DNA from: Acrocarpospora macrocephala
GTDB taxonomy: Bacteria; Actinomycetota; Actinomycetes; Streptosporangiales; Streptosporangiaceae
DNA length: 64,000 nt
Direction: 5' to 3'
Assembly (NCBI RefSeq): GCF_009687865.1
Contig: NZ_BLAE01000023.1
Span: 1 to 64,000 of the forward strand
This document shows, one piece after another, positions 25,132-33,263 of the stretch. The translations under genes were made by a program, and so were the position numbers. The notes beneath the pieces were generated by a model. The model had not been told where the DNA came from. It made no database searches and saw only the letters and a list, made by a program, of their open reading frames with translations. Every line of letters starts with the position of its first letter. The stretch's first letter is position 1.

Positions 25132-26667
25132 CTACGACGACGGCCAGCCGATCTCGACGGTGAAGACGGTCGTGACGTTGGCGGCGGGGATGACGCCGAC
25201 GGGGGTGCGCGCGGTCACGACGACCTCGTAGGTGCCGTGCGGGGCATTCGGTTGCGCGACGAGCGTCAGCGTGGCGGTGTCCCCCGCCGTTACGATCTTC
25301 GGGCTGACGGTGGCGCCGACGCCGGACTGGGGCAAGGCGGCGATGCTGGGCGGGGGCTCGCTGACCACGGCGGTCAGATCGATCTGCTGCGCCGATCCGT
25401 TGAGCGCGGTGGTGACCACCTGGGCGGTGAGCGAGCCGCCCGGCTCCAGCCGGGGCAGCTTGGAGACGATCTCGACCGTGTACGCGGGCTTGGGCACCTC
25501 ACGCACCGCCAGCGAGTGACGGAAGCCCGCGCTGATCCCGGAGACCGCCGCCAGCCCGGGCACCTGCACGGGGATCAGCGTGCCCGCCGGGCTGCCGGTG
25601 CCCAGCTGCCCGAACTCGTTGTCGCCCGAGGCCCACGCCGTGCCGTCGGCGAGCAGCGCCAGGCTGTGGAGGTACCCGGCGGAGACCACCCGCACGTTGA
25701 GGCCCAGGTCGCGCACCTTGGCCGGGCGCAACTTGCCCTCGGTCGTGCCGATGCCCAGCTGGCCGTGGGTGTTGTCACCCCAGGCGAACAGCCTGCCGTC
25801 GCTGCGGATGGCCAGGCTGTGCAGGCCTCCGGCGGACAGGTCGAGGGCGTTTCCGGAGAACACCAGGACCGGCAGCGGCCGCGAAATCTGGGTGCCGTCG
25901 CCGACCTGGCCGTCCCAGTTGTAGCCCCACCCCCATACGGTCCCGTCCGTACGCCGCGCCAGCGCGTGGTAGTAACCGGCGTCGACCTTGTCGACCCCGG
26001 TCAGGGTGGGCAGCTGGGCGGGGAACGGCTGGTCGGTCCAGGTGCCGAGGCCGAGCTGGCCGATGCTGTTCTCGCCCCAGCCCCAGACGGTGCCGTCGGC
26101 GCGCAGCGCCAAGCCGAAGTCCATGCCGGCCGAGACCTGCGTGACGCCGCTCAGCGCGGTCGCCTGGACGGGGCTGAACCGCCGCTGGGTGGTGCCGTCG
26201 CCCAGCTGGCCCGCGTAGTTGTTGCCCCAGGCCCAGACCGCCCCGTTGGAGGTCACGGCAAGCGTGAAGTCCTCCCCGGCGGCGACGTCCACGACGCCGA
26301 TGAGCCCTTGCACCCTGACCGGGGACAGCCGCCGCTGGGTGGTACCGTCACCCAGCTGGCCCACGTTGTTGTTGCCCCAGGTCCACACGGTGCCGAAGGT
26401 GCCGATGGCGACGCTGTGCCCGTTCCCTGCGGACACCTTCGTGAAGCCGTGCCCGGCGCCGTCCACCGCCACGGGGGTGGACGCCTGGGGCGCGGTGGCG
26501 CCGCCGTCGCCGACCTCACCGAACTGGTTCTGGCCCCACCCGGCGGCGTGGCTCCACCCTGTTCCGGTGACTGCCTGGGCGCTGACGGCGGGCCCCACCA
26601 CGGAGGCCGCCACCACGGTGCCGACGGCTAACCGTGCGAGCCAACTCCTGCGGAGGATACTAGACAT
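25132..26667 (-). CDS. Secreted RCC1-repeat beta-propeller protein
   Basis: About 511 residues. A Sec signal peptide (RRSWLARLAVGTVVAASVV, cleavage likely after AVSAQA) leads into six or seven RCC1 blades, recognised by the repeated GQLGDGTTQRR, VWAWGNN and SVAIGTFG patterns. A C-terminal Ig-like domain (about 400-511) follows. RCC1 propellers bind proteins or ligands; in bacteria such exported versions are mostly uncharacterised. I chose ATG 26667 because it directly precedes a normal signal peptide. A second in-frame ATG at 26682 would add five residues. The internal blades are similar at DNA level, so recombination among them is possible. Confidence 0.85.
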   Translation of the reverse strand: MSSILRRSWLARLAVGTVVAASVVGPAVSAQAVTGTGWSHAAGWGQNQFGEVGDGGATAPQASTPVAVDGAGHGFTKVSAGNGHSVAIGTFGTVWTWGNNNVGQLGDGTTQRRLSPVRVQGLIGVVDVAAGEDFTLAVTSNGAVWAWGNNYAGQLGDGTTQRRFSPVQATALSGVTQVSAGMDFGLALRADGTVWGWGENSIGQLGLGTWTDQPFPAQLPTLTGVDKVDAGYYHALARRTDGTVWGWGYNWDGQVGDGTQISRPLPVLVFSGNALDLSAGGLHSLAIRSDGRLFAWGDNTHGQLGIGTTEGKLRPAKVRDLGLNVRVVSAGYLHSLALLADGTAWASGDNEFGQLGTGSPAGTLIPVQVPGLAAVSGISAGFRHSLAVREVPKPAYTVEIVSKLPRLEPGGSLTAQVVTTALNGSAQQIDLTAVVSEPPPSIAALPQSGVGATVSPKIVTAGDTATLTLVAQPNAPHGTYEVVVTARTPVGVIPAANVTTVFTVEIGWPSS

Positions 26668-26744
26668 CTGACATCCGATCATTGCGATTGCGTATGAGTC
26701 GGTACAGCATCCAGGCCGCCGCTAGCGAGTCGCTTGCAAACCCC

Positions 26745-27491
26745 TTATTCGTCAGGCAGCAGGTACCGCCAGGAGACCACGAAGACCGCCCCCGACCCGC
26801 TCTTGAAGAGCGACTGCCTGTTCTCGAACCCCGCCGGGATCGCCTTGACGATCGCACCCGCCGCGTCCCCGTCAAGATCCTTCTTCCAGATGGGATCCAC
26901 CGCACCGGACGGCTCCGGCACCCCGGCGGGCCACGCCAGCACCGTGCCCTCCGCTCCCGGCGCGGTCTCGGCGACCATGCGAACCCGGGTGGCGACGTAG
27001 TCCGTACCCTCCGAGGTGCCCCGGGTCGCCAGCCCATCCATCAGCTTCTTCGCCTCTACCAGTTCCTTCGGATAGAAGAGGGCCACCTGATCCAGCGCCG
27101 GAACCCGCACCTCCTGCATTTTCCCGTCCTTCGCCCGTACGCCGAGGACGGTGTCCGGGATATCCGTCACCATGGGCGCGTCCGGCTTGGGCGTCGCGGT
27201 CGGCGGCTGCCCCTTCAGGAACCTCTCCATCGACGCGACCGTCTCCCCCAGCTGCGCCTCGGTGAGCTTGAACGTCTTCCCGGCGTCAACGATCACCTGC
27301 CCATCGCTGTACACCACCACCCGCGGCGGCCGAAGCGTATTCGTCGTCGGAGTGACGAACCCACCCTCCGCCCCCCACAAGGCGACCGCCTGCACCTCCT
27401 CAACCGCTACCGCCGTAGTCTCCGACCCAGCCCCACCACAGGCCGCGACCAGCGACAACCCCGCCAAGACCAACGCCACTCCGTATCTCAT
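26745..27491 (-). CDS. Putative lipoprotein, unknown function
   Basis: A 248-residue protein with a lipoprotein signal peptide: MRYGVALVLAGLSLVAAC, with lipobox LVAAC and Cys18 as the lipidated residue. The rest is a soluble domain with no motif I recognise; it begins with VYSDGQVIVDAG-type beta segments and has a conserved-looking FYPKEL. Similar actinobacterial proteins are annotated as hypothetical. The frame is open far upstream but the lipobox fixes ATG 27491 as the start. It is on the same strand as the RCC1 gene, 77 bp upstream of it, and both are exported, so they may be related in function. Confidence 0.75.
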   Translation of the reverse strand: MRYGVALVLAGLSLVAACGGAGSETTAVAVEEVQAVALWGAEGGFVTPTTNTLRPPRVVVYSDGQVIVDAGKTFKLTEAQLGETVASMERFLKGQPPTATPKPDAPMVTDIPDTVLGVRAKDGKMQEVRVPALDQVALFYPKELVEAKKLMDGLATRGTSEGTDYVATRVRMVAETAPGAEGTVLAWPAGVPEPSGAVDPIWKKDLDGDAAGAIVKAIPAGFENRQSLFKSGSGAVFVVSWRYLLPDE

Positions 27492-27659
27492 GCCCCAGAA
27501 ACGTAAGCCCGGCTCATGTGGTTCAACCCCCTGACCAGTCGTTATCGCCCCCGAGCCATCCCCACGCCGCGTGACGCGTCGAATCGGCATCGTGATGAAA
27601 GCAGGGCCATGGAGGCAGCTCAAGTGAGAGCTGCCCACACGGAGACCGACTGGGCTGCT

Positions 27660-29021
27660 TTACAGCACGGGAAGGTAGCGGCCGAGTTCGAATTCGGTGA
27701 CCTGGCGGCGGTAGTCGCGCCACTCGGCGCGCTTGTTGCGGAGGAAGAAGTCGAAGACGTGTTCGCCCAGGGTTTCGGCGGCCAGTTCGCTGTGTTCCAT
27801 GACGGAGATGGCTTCGTCGAGGGATTGCGGCAGCGGCTGGATGCCGAGGGCGCGGCGTTCGCCGCTGGTGAGGGCCCAGACGTCGTCTTCGGCGCCGGGG
27901 GGCATCTCGTAGCCCTGTTCGATGCCGCGCAGGCCGGCGGCGAGGATGAGGGCGTAGGCGAGGTAGGGGTTGCAGGCGGAGTCGAGGGAGCGGAACTCGA
28001 TGCGGGTCGAGCCGCCCTTGTGGGGCTTGTACATGGGGACGCGGACCAGGGCGGAGCGGTTGTTGTGGCCCCAGCAGATGTAGGAGGGGGCTTCGCCGCC
28101 GGCGCCCGCGATGGCTTCCGCGCCGCCCCACAGGCGCTTGTAGGAGTTGACCCACTGGTTGCAGACGGCGGTGATCTCGGCGGCGTGCTTGAGCAGGCCT
28201 CCGATGAAAGAACGGCCGATCTTGGAGAGCTGGTAGTCGGAGCCGGGCTCGTAGAAGGCGTTGCGGTCGCCTTCGAACAGGGACATGTGGGTGTGCATGC
28301 CGGAGCCGGGGTATTCGGTGAACGGCTTGGGCATGAACGACGCCCAGACGCCCTGCTCCAGCGCGACCTCCTTCATGACCAGCCGGAACGTCATGATGTT
28401 GTCGGCGGTGCTGAGCGCGTCCGCGTAGCGGAGGTCGATCTCCTGCTGGCCGGGCGCGCCCTCGTGGTGGCTGAACTCGACGGAGATGCCCATCGACTCC
28501 AGCATCATGATCGCGTTGCGCCGGAAGTCGTGGCCCGCGCTGTGCGGGGTGTGGTCGAAGTAGCCGCCCTCGTCGATCGGCTCGGGGCGCACGCCCTTCT
28601 CCGGCTTCTCCCTGAGCAGGAAGAACTCGATCTCCGGGTGGGTGTAGAAGGTGAAGCCCATGTCGGCGCACTTGGCCAGGGCGCGCTTGAGCACCCAGCG
28701 CGGGTCGGCGTGCGACGGGGAGCCGTCGGGCATCAGGATGTCGCAGAACATCCGGGCCGCCCCGGGCGTCTCGCTGCGCCACGGCAGGATCTGGAAGGTC
28801 GACGGGTCGGGCTTGGCGAGCATGTCCGACTCGTACACGCGGGAGAAGCCTTCGATGGCGGAGCCGTCGAAGCCGATGCCTTCGGCGAAGGCGCCTTCGA
28901 GCTCGGCGGGGGCGATCGCCACTGATTTGAGGAAGCCGAGGACGTCCGTAAACCAGAGTCGGATGAACCGTATATCGCGCTCTTCTAGCGTGCGGAGGAC
29001 GAATTCCTGCTGGCGGTCCAA
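27660..29021 (-). CDS. glnA2: Glutamine synthetase family enzyme, GlnA2 type
   Basis: A 453-residue type-I (alpha) glutamine synthetase fold. It begins MDRQQEFVLRTLEERDIRF and has GIGFDGSAIEGF, HPEIEFFL, PGSGMHTHMSLF and NNRSALVRVP, the conserved metal, ATP and glutamate-site segments. The adenylylation-site context of GSI-beta enzymes (NLYDLPP) is replaced by GYEMPPGAED, so control by GlnE is doubtful. The start is a TTG with GAGGT about 6 bases upstream. Streptomyces GlnA2 has been reported to act on polyamines (gamma-glutamylpolyamine synthesis), so the true substrate here could be a polyamine rather than ammonia. A GlnR-type box lies upstream. Confidence 0.93.
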   Translation of the reverse strand: MDRQQEFVLRTLEERDIRFIRLWFTDVLGFLKSVAIAPAELEGAFAEGIGFDGSAIEGFSRVYESDMLAKPDPSTFQILPWRSETPGAARMFCDILMPDGSPSHADPRWVLKRALAKCADMGFTFYTHPEIEFFLLREKPEKGVRPEPIDEGGYFDHTPHSAGHDFRRNAIMMLESMGISVEFSHHEGAPGQQEIDLRYADALSTADNIMTFRLVMKEVALEQGVWASFMPKPFTEYPGSGMHTHMSLFEGDRNAFYEPGSDYQLSKIGRSFIGGLLKHAAEITAVCNQWVNSYKRLWGGAEAIAGAGGEAPSYICWGHNNRSALVRVPMYKPHKGGSTRIEFRSLDSACNPYLAYALILAAGLRGIEQGYEMPPGAEDDVWALTSGERRALGIQPLPQSLDEAISVMEHSELAAETLGEHVFDFFLRNKRAEWRDYRRQVTEFELGRYLPVL

Positions 29022-29076
29022 GGCGCTACCTCACGGAATGGACATCTCTGGGCATCTACCAGTGTGCCCTTTCTGT

Positions 29077-29092
29077 GTTTCACATGCGTTAC
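29077..29092 (-). promoter_or_regulatory. GlnR-type box upstream of glnA2
   Basis: On the minus strand the site reads GTAAC, six bases, GAAAC, which matches the GlnR consensus gTnAC-n6-GaAAC exactly. It lies 56-71 bp upstream of the glnA2 start, in the region shared with the divergent terpene synthase gene. A second downstream half-site is not obvious. Confidence 0.6.
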
Positions 29093-29162
29093 GCGCCCGC
29101 CGTGCGGACTCTCCGTCGCGCCTCGCGGACAACGCGTGAACATTGTCCTAGCGTGTGATCAC

Positions 29163-30074
29163 ATGAGCGCTGAGCTGCGGATACCGTCCGCTGCGGCCAT
29201 TCTTGTCCCGCTTGCCGAGCTGTTCCCGCCGTTGGGGTGTTCGTCCCGGCCGTGCGACGGGACCGCGCTCCGCGCCTGGGCCGCCCCGTACGGCCTGCCC
29301 ACCGATGCCGGATTCCACCGACTCGCGGCCCGCCTGATGCCCGAGGACCGCCTGCTGTCCCGCTGGCTGACCTGGACATTCGCGTACGACGACTGGTGCG
29401 ACGAGGGCACCGGCAGCAGGGACGGCCGGGTGCTCGACCGGATGCAGGCCCGGCTGCGGGAGACCATGCGCACGGGGCACGGGTCCGCCGAGCCGCTGGT
29501 CGCGTCCTTCGCCGACCTCTGGCGGTCGACGGCGCCCCGGATGAGCCCGGCCTGGGCGCGCAGGTTCGCCAACCGCCTGGATCTCCATGCGGACGCCTGC
29601 CGGGTGCAGGCCGTCAACCGGACGTACGGGCGGGTGCCGACGGCGGGCGAGTATCCGGCGCTGCGCCGCCACGCGTTCTGCGGGTTCGTCACCGACTTGC
29701 TGGAGCCGTGCCTGCGGATCGACGTGCCGGGACGGCTGCACACCTCGCCGCCGTGGCGCACGCTGGTGGACGCGTCCTCGGACGTGATCGCCTGGTGCAA
29801 CGACATCGCGTCGCTGGCGAAGGAGCAGGGCGATCCGCACAACTACGTACGGGTGGCGGCCGAGCGGATCGGGGTGCGGGATCCGGCGGCGTGGGTGGCC
29901 GACCGGATCGCGGAGCGGGTGGAGGATCTGCGGGACGCGGCGCTGGCGCTGCCGGGGACGTGCGCGGAGCTGGGCGTGCCCGCCACGGTGGCGCCGGTGG
30001 CGGTGTGCCTGCTGGCCGGGCCGCGGGCGCATGTGGAGTGGCTGCTGGAGTCGGCGCGATATAGATCTACGTAA
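29163..30074 (+). CDS. Class-I terpene synthase
   Basis: A 303-residue terpene cyclase. The Asp-rich Mg2+ motif is FAYDDWCDE (Asp76, Asp77, Asp80, Glu81), and the NSE triad is NDIASLAKE (Asn213, Ser217, Glu221). A conserved Arg upstream and the RVP segment are as expected. It is slightly shorter than typical bacterial sesquiterpene synthases (about 320-360). No methyltransferase, P450 or prenyltransferase gene is adjacent, so the substrate (probably FPP, possibly GPP or GGPP) and product cannot be predicted. It is divergent from glnA2; ATG 29163 has no clear Shine-Dalgarno site. Confidence 0.88.
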   Translation: MSAELRIPSAAAILVPLAELFPPLGCSSRPCDGTALRAWAAPYGLPTDAGFHRLAARLMPEDRLLSRWLTWTFAYDDWCDEGTGSRDGRVLDRMQARLRETMRTGHGSAEPLVASFADLWRSTAPRMSPAWARRFANRLDLHADACRVQAVNRTYGRVPTAGEYPALRRHAFCGFVTDLLEPCLRIDVPGRLHTSPPWRTLVDASSDVIAWCNDIASLAKEQGDPHNYVRVAAERIGVRDPAAWVADRIAERVEDLRDAALALPGTCAELGVPATVAPVAVCLLAGPRAHVEWLLESARYRST

Positions 30075-30104
30075 CGTAATCGATTGCTCGCTCTATGTAC
30101 ATAT

Positions 30105-30872
30105 ATGAGGCACGCGAAGCGGGGAAACAGGCGGAAGGTCGTCGTGGGGTGCGCCGTGGTGGTGGCGGTGGCGGTCGCCGTACAGGTGACCAGGACGGTG
30201 GCGTGCGCGGACGGGGCGGAGAACGGGTGGGCCTACTTCTACGAGCCGCCGGCGGGGCCGGGTAACTGCTCGCTGCCGGCGGCGGGGCAGTTGTTCGTGT
30301 CGGTGTCGGCCGGGGAGTACGCGGGTTCGCAGGCCTGCGGCGGCTACCTGGACGTGACCGGTCCGCGCGGGACGGTCCGGGTGCAGGTCGTGGACCAGTG
30401 CGTGAAGTGCGGGAAGGGCGAGCTGGACCTGAGCCGCCCGGCCTTCGCGAAGATCGCCCAACCGGGCGCGGGCGTGACCAGGGTCGTCTACAGCCGGGTG
30501 CGCAACCCCAAGGTGGACAATCCGCTCGGATTCCGCGTCAAGGCGGGGTCGTCGGTCTACTGGCTGGCCGTCCAGGTTCTCGATCACGGCAACCCGCTGC
30601 GCAGCGTCCGGATCAGGGAGGGCGGGCACTGGCGCGACCTGCGGCGCGGCGGCGACAACTACTGGGTCTTCGAGCACGGGCCTGGCGCGGGCCCGTTCAC
30701 CCTGCGGGTCACCGACGTGTTCGGCCAGCGCGCCACCGCCGGCGGCGTCGTCCTCGCCCCCGGCCGCGTCCAGCGCAGCACCGAACGCCTGTACGGCCAG
30801 AGCGCCGTCACCCCCATCACACAGCGAGCCCTCCCGAAAGCCCCCGCCCCCGAAAGCCCCATGTTCTGCTGA
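30105..30872 (+). CDS. Secreted expansin-like protein (DPBB + CBM63-type)
   Basis: A 255-residue exported protein. After a signal/anchor (about 10-32) comes a double-psi beta-barrel with GYLDVTGPRGTVRVQVVDQC and LDLSRPAFAKIA, matching the bacterial expansin/RlpA-like fold including the VVDQC acidic site. The C-terminal region (about 145-225) fits the CBM63-like partner domain (RNPKVDNPLGFRVK, YWVFEHGPG). Expansins loosen polysaccharide without hydrolysis. It starts 30 bp after the terpene synthase stop on the same strand, which places the two in a probable operon. Start ATG 30105. Confidence 0.85.
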   Translation: MRHAKRGNRRKVVVGCAVVVAVAVAVQVTRTVACADGAENGWAYFYEPPAGPGNCSLPAAGQLFVSVSAGEYAGSQACGGYLDVTGPRGTVRVQVVDQCVKCGKGELDLSRPAFAKIAQPGAGVTRVVYSRVRNPKVDNPLGFRVKAGSSVYWLAVQVLDHGNPLRSVRIREGGHWRDLRRGGDNYWVFEHGPGAGPFTLRVTDVFGQRATAGGVVLAPGRVQRSTERLYGQSAVTPITQRALPKAPAPESPMFC

Positions 30873-30967
30873 ACCACCCCAGCACAACCTCCGTCATACG
30901 GAGGAAAGCGTGGCAATCCGTCTTTGATCGGGCATCTACCCGAACGCGATACGGTCCGCGCGACCGT

Positions 30968-33028
30968 ATGACCGACCGGGGGACGACCGAGATGGCGGCG
31001 TATGCCGACGCGCTGACACTTACCGCGCCAAGAATCACGCCGGAGACAACCTGGCCGCAGCCGCCGTACACCGCAGGACCGGTGAAGCCCCGCTGGATGA
31101 AGGTGCCGGAATCCTGGGCGAAAGCCGCCGCCGTCGCCACCGCCGTGGCCTCCATCGCGCTGGAGCTCGCCGACATCTGGATCACCGCCCAGCTCCCCCA
31201 GCCGACCTACACCCCGCTCCCCTTCGCCCCCGAAGACGTGGCCGGAACCGCGTTCCCCGTCTTCGGCGCGCTGCTCGTGATCCGCCGCCCGCGCCTGGTG
31301 ATCGGCTGGCTGCTCTGCCTGGGCGGCCTCGGCTCGGCCACCAACATCACGGTCTCGAACCTGGCGACGCTGATCGTGCAGGAGGGCGGCCACCCGGCGG
31401 TGTTCCTGCTCTGGCTGTTCGCCTCGGCCGTCTGGAGCCTCACCACCTACGCGCTGGGCATCCTGCTCCCGATGCTCTACCCGACCGGCCGCCTGCTCTC
31501 CAACCGCTGGTGCGTGCCCGGCGGCTTCGCGGCGCTGGTCCTGATCGCGGACTGGGCGCGGGTGCTGATCGGCCCGTCCACCCCCAGAACCGGCCACAAC
31601 CCGTTCGCGGTGGCGGCGTTCGCGCCGTACTACCACGACGCCAGGCTGCTGCTCTCCGCGCTGATCAAGGTGGCCCTGGTGCTGGCCTTCTCCTCGCTGG
31701 TCGTCCGGTTCCGCCAGGCCGGTCCGGACGAGCGGCGGCAGATCCTGTGGCCGTCGCTGGCCATCTCCGGCCTGATCGTGCCGTGGGTGATCGGCGACCC
31801 GGTCTGGTGGACGGTGTCGCTGACGATCCCGCTGATCCCGGCCGCGGTCACCGTGGCGGTGCTGCGTTACCGCCTGTTCGGCATCGACACCCTGGTCACC
31901 CGGGCGCTGGTGGGCGCGGGCCTGGTCGGCGTGATCGCGGGCGTCTACGTGCTGGCGACCGGCGTCTCCAGCTTCTTCCTGGCCGGGGTGGACCAGCTGT
32001 TCGGCCTGGGGGCCGCGCTGGTGGCGGGCGCGTTCTTCCATCCGACACGGCGCGCCCTGCAACGCCTGGCCGACCGCGCCCTGTACGGCACCCGCGGCGA
32101 CCCCATCGCCCTGGCCGACGGCCTCAAGGCCCGCCTCCAGCAGACCGACCCCGTGCACGGCCTGCTGGCGGCCCTGGAAACCCTCAAGGACGGCCTCGCG
32201 GTGACCGGCGCCGGGGCAGAGGTCGACGGCGCGACCACCGCCGCCGGAGAGCTCCGCCAGGTCGCCCGCGCGGTCCCGCTGATCTGGCACGGCCAGCCGG
32301 TAGGCACCCTGCTGATCGGGCCGCCCGGCCGCCGCGTGTTCCCGGCCGCCCACGACGAGCGCGTGATCACCGCGCTCACCCCGTACGTGGCGGACGCGGC
32401 CCACACCATGCGCCTCACCACCGCCCTGCAACGTTCCCGGGAGCGCATCCTGACCGCGCGCGAGGAGGAGCGCCGCCGCCTGCGCCGCGACCTGCACGAC
32501 GGCCTCGGCCAGACGCTGACGATGATGGCGATGACCCTCAACATGGCCAGGGTCAGCCTGCCCCGCTCCCCCGACGTGGCCGACACCCTGCTGAAGGAGC
32601 TCCGCTCCGGCATGGACGCCGTCTCCGGCGACATCCGCGAACTCGTGTACGGCCTGCGCCCGCCCGCCCTGGACGATCTCGGCCTGGCCGGCGCCGTGCG
32701 GCAACTGGCGGTCGACGGCCCGATCGTGGAGATCGCCGACGACCTGGAAGGACTGCCCGCCGCCGTGGAGGTGGCCGCCTACCGGATCGTCCAGGAAGGC
32801 CTCACCAACATCCGCAAACACGCCCAGGCGACCTGGGCCAAGGTCACCCTCCGCCGCGAGAGCGCCCTGATCGTGGAGATCAGCGACGACGGCGTCGGCC
32901 TGCCGGAGACCGTCAACCCGGGCGTCGGCCTCGGCTCGATGCGCGAACGCGCCGCCGAACTCGGCGGCACCTGCACGATCACTTCATCCGCGTCGGGCAC
33001 CACGGTCATCGCGAGGTTGCCCCTCTGA
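30968..33028 (+). CDS. NarL-type sensor histidine kinase (paralogue 1)
   Basis: A 686-residue membrane kinase. Multiple hydrophobic helices occupy about 45-350 (a seven-helix-like sensor), then a GAF-like region, the dimerisation helix RRRLRRDLHDGLGQTL with phospho-acceptor His510, and a HATPase domain with DDGVGLP and a G2-type GLGSMRERA. It is closely similar to the kinase at 35524-37524 through most of its length, so the two are recent paralogues. No response regulator is adjacent except the SARP fusion downstream of the second copy. ATG 30968 chosen; the frame is open upstream into the expansin gene without meaning. Confidence 0.9.
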   Translation: MTDRGTTEMAAYADALTLTAPRITPETTWPQPPYTAGPVKPRWMKVPESWAKAAAVATAVASIALELADIWITAQLPQPTYTPLPFAPEDVAGTAFPVFGALLVIRRPRLVIGWLLCLGGLGSATNITVSNLATLIVQEGGHPAVFLLWLFASAVWSLTTYALGILLPMLYPTGRLLSNRWCVPGGFAALVLIADWARVLIGPSTPRTGHNPFAVAAFAPYYHDARLLLSALIKVALVLAFSSLVVRFRQAGPDERRQILWPSLAISGLIVPWVIGDPVWWTVSLTIPLIPAAVTVAVLRYRLFGIDTLVTRALVGAGLVGVIAGVYVLATGVSSFFLAGVDQLFGLGAALVAGAFFHPTRRALQRLADRALYGTRGDPIALADGLKARLQQTDPVHGLLAALETLKDGLAVTGAGAEVDGATTAAGELRQVARAVPLIWHGQPVGTLLIGPPGRRVFPAAHDERVITALTPYVADAAHTMRLTTALQRSRERILTAREEERRRLRRDLHDGLGQTLTMMAMTLNMARVSLPRSPDVADTLLKELRSGMDAVSGDIRELVYGLRPPALDDLGLAGAVRQLAVDGPIVEIADDLEGLPAAVEVAAYRIVQEGLTNIRKHAQATWAKVTLRRESALIVEISDDGVGLPETVNPGVGLGSMRERAAELGGTCTITSSASGTTVIARLPL

Positions 33029-33149
33029 CAGGATGAGGCGGGGTTGCTCGCCGTTATCCGGCGCCGTTTACGTCAGCGATGGTTCTCGCCGCACCGGCGC
33101 CAACAACGGCAGCGGCGTTCTGTTGGGTATTCCAAGTTCCAACCACCGG

Positions 33150-33263
33150 CTAGACCCGTTTTCCGCGCATGGCGCTTCGTCGCAGGCCAGCCGCTATAGC
33201 CGATCCGATACCGGCTGTAATCAGAGCTGATCAAGCGTGGTGACGTGCGGAAAACGGGGCTAG
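33150..33263. repeat. 17-bp inverted repeat flanking about 80 bp (small non-coding element or MITE-like)
   Basis: CTAGACCCGTTTTCCGC (33150-33166) and its inverse, GCGGAAAACGGGGCTAG (33247-33263), match at 16 of 17 positions. The enclosed segment has no coding capacity. The right arm contains the stop codon of the ArsR gene (33260-33262). Small inverted-repeat elements can move; a structured 3' UTR or terminator for the kinase or ArsR is also possible. Confidence 0.5.

Noticed and set aside
30398-30967. Longer version of the first histidine kinase beginning inside the expansin gene
   Set aside because: The upstream part is an out-of-frame overlap with the expansin gene and has Arg/Pro-rich shadow composition. 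ATG 30968 is the credible start.
33033-33230. Open frame of 65 codons after the first kinase
   Set aside because: Low-complexity composition without a Shine-Dalgarno site. It runs through the inverted-repeat element.
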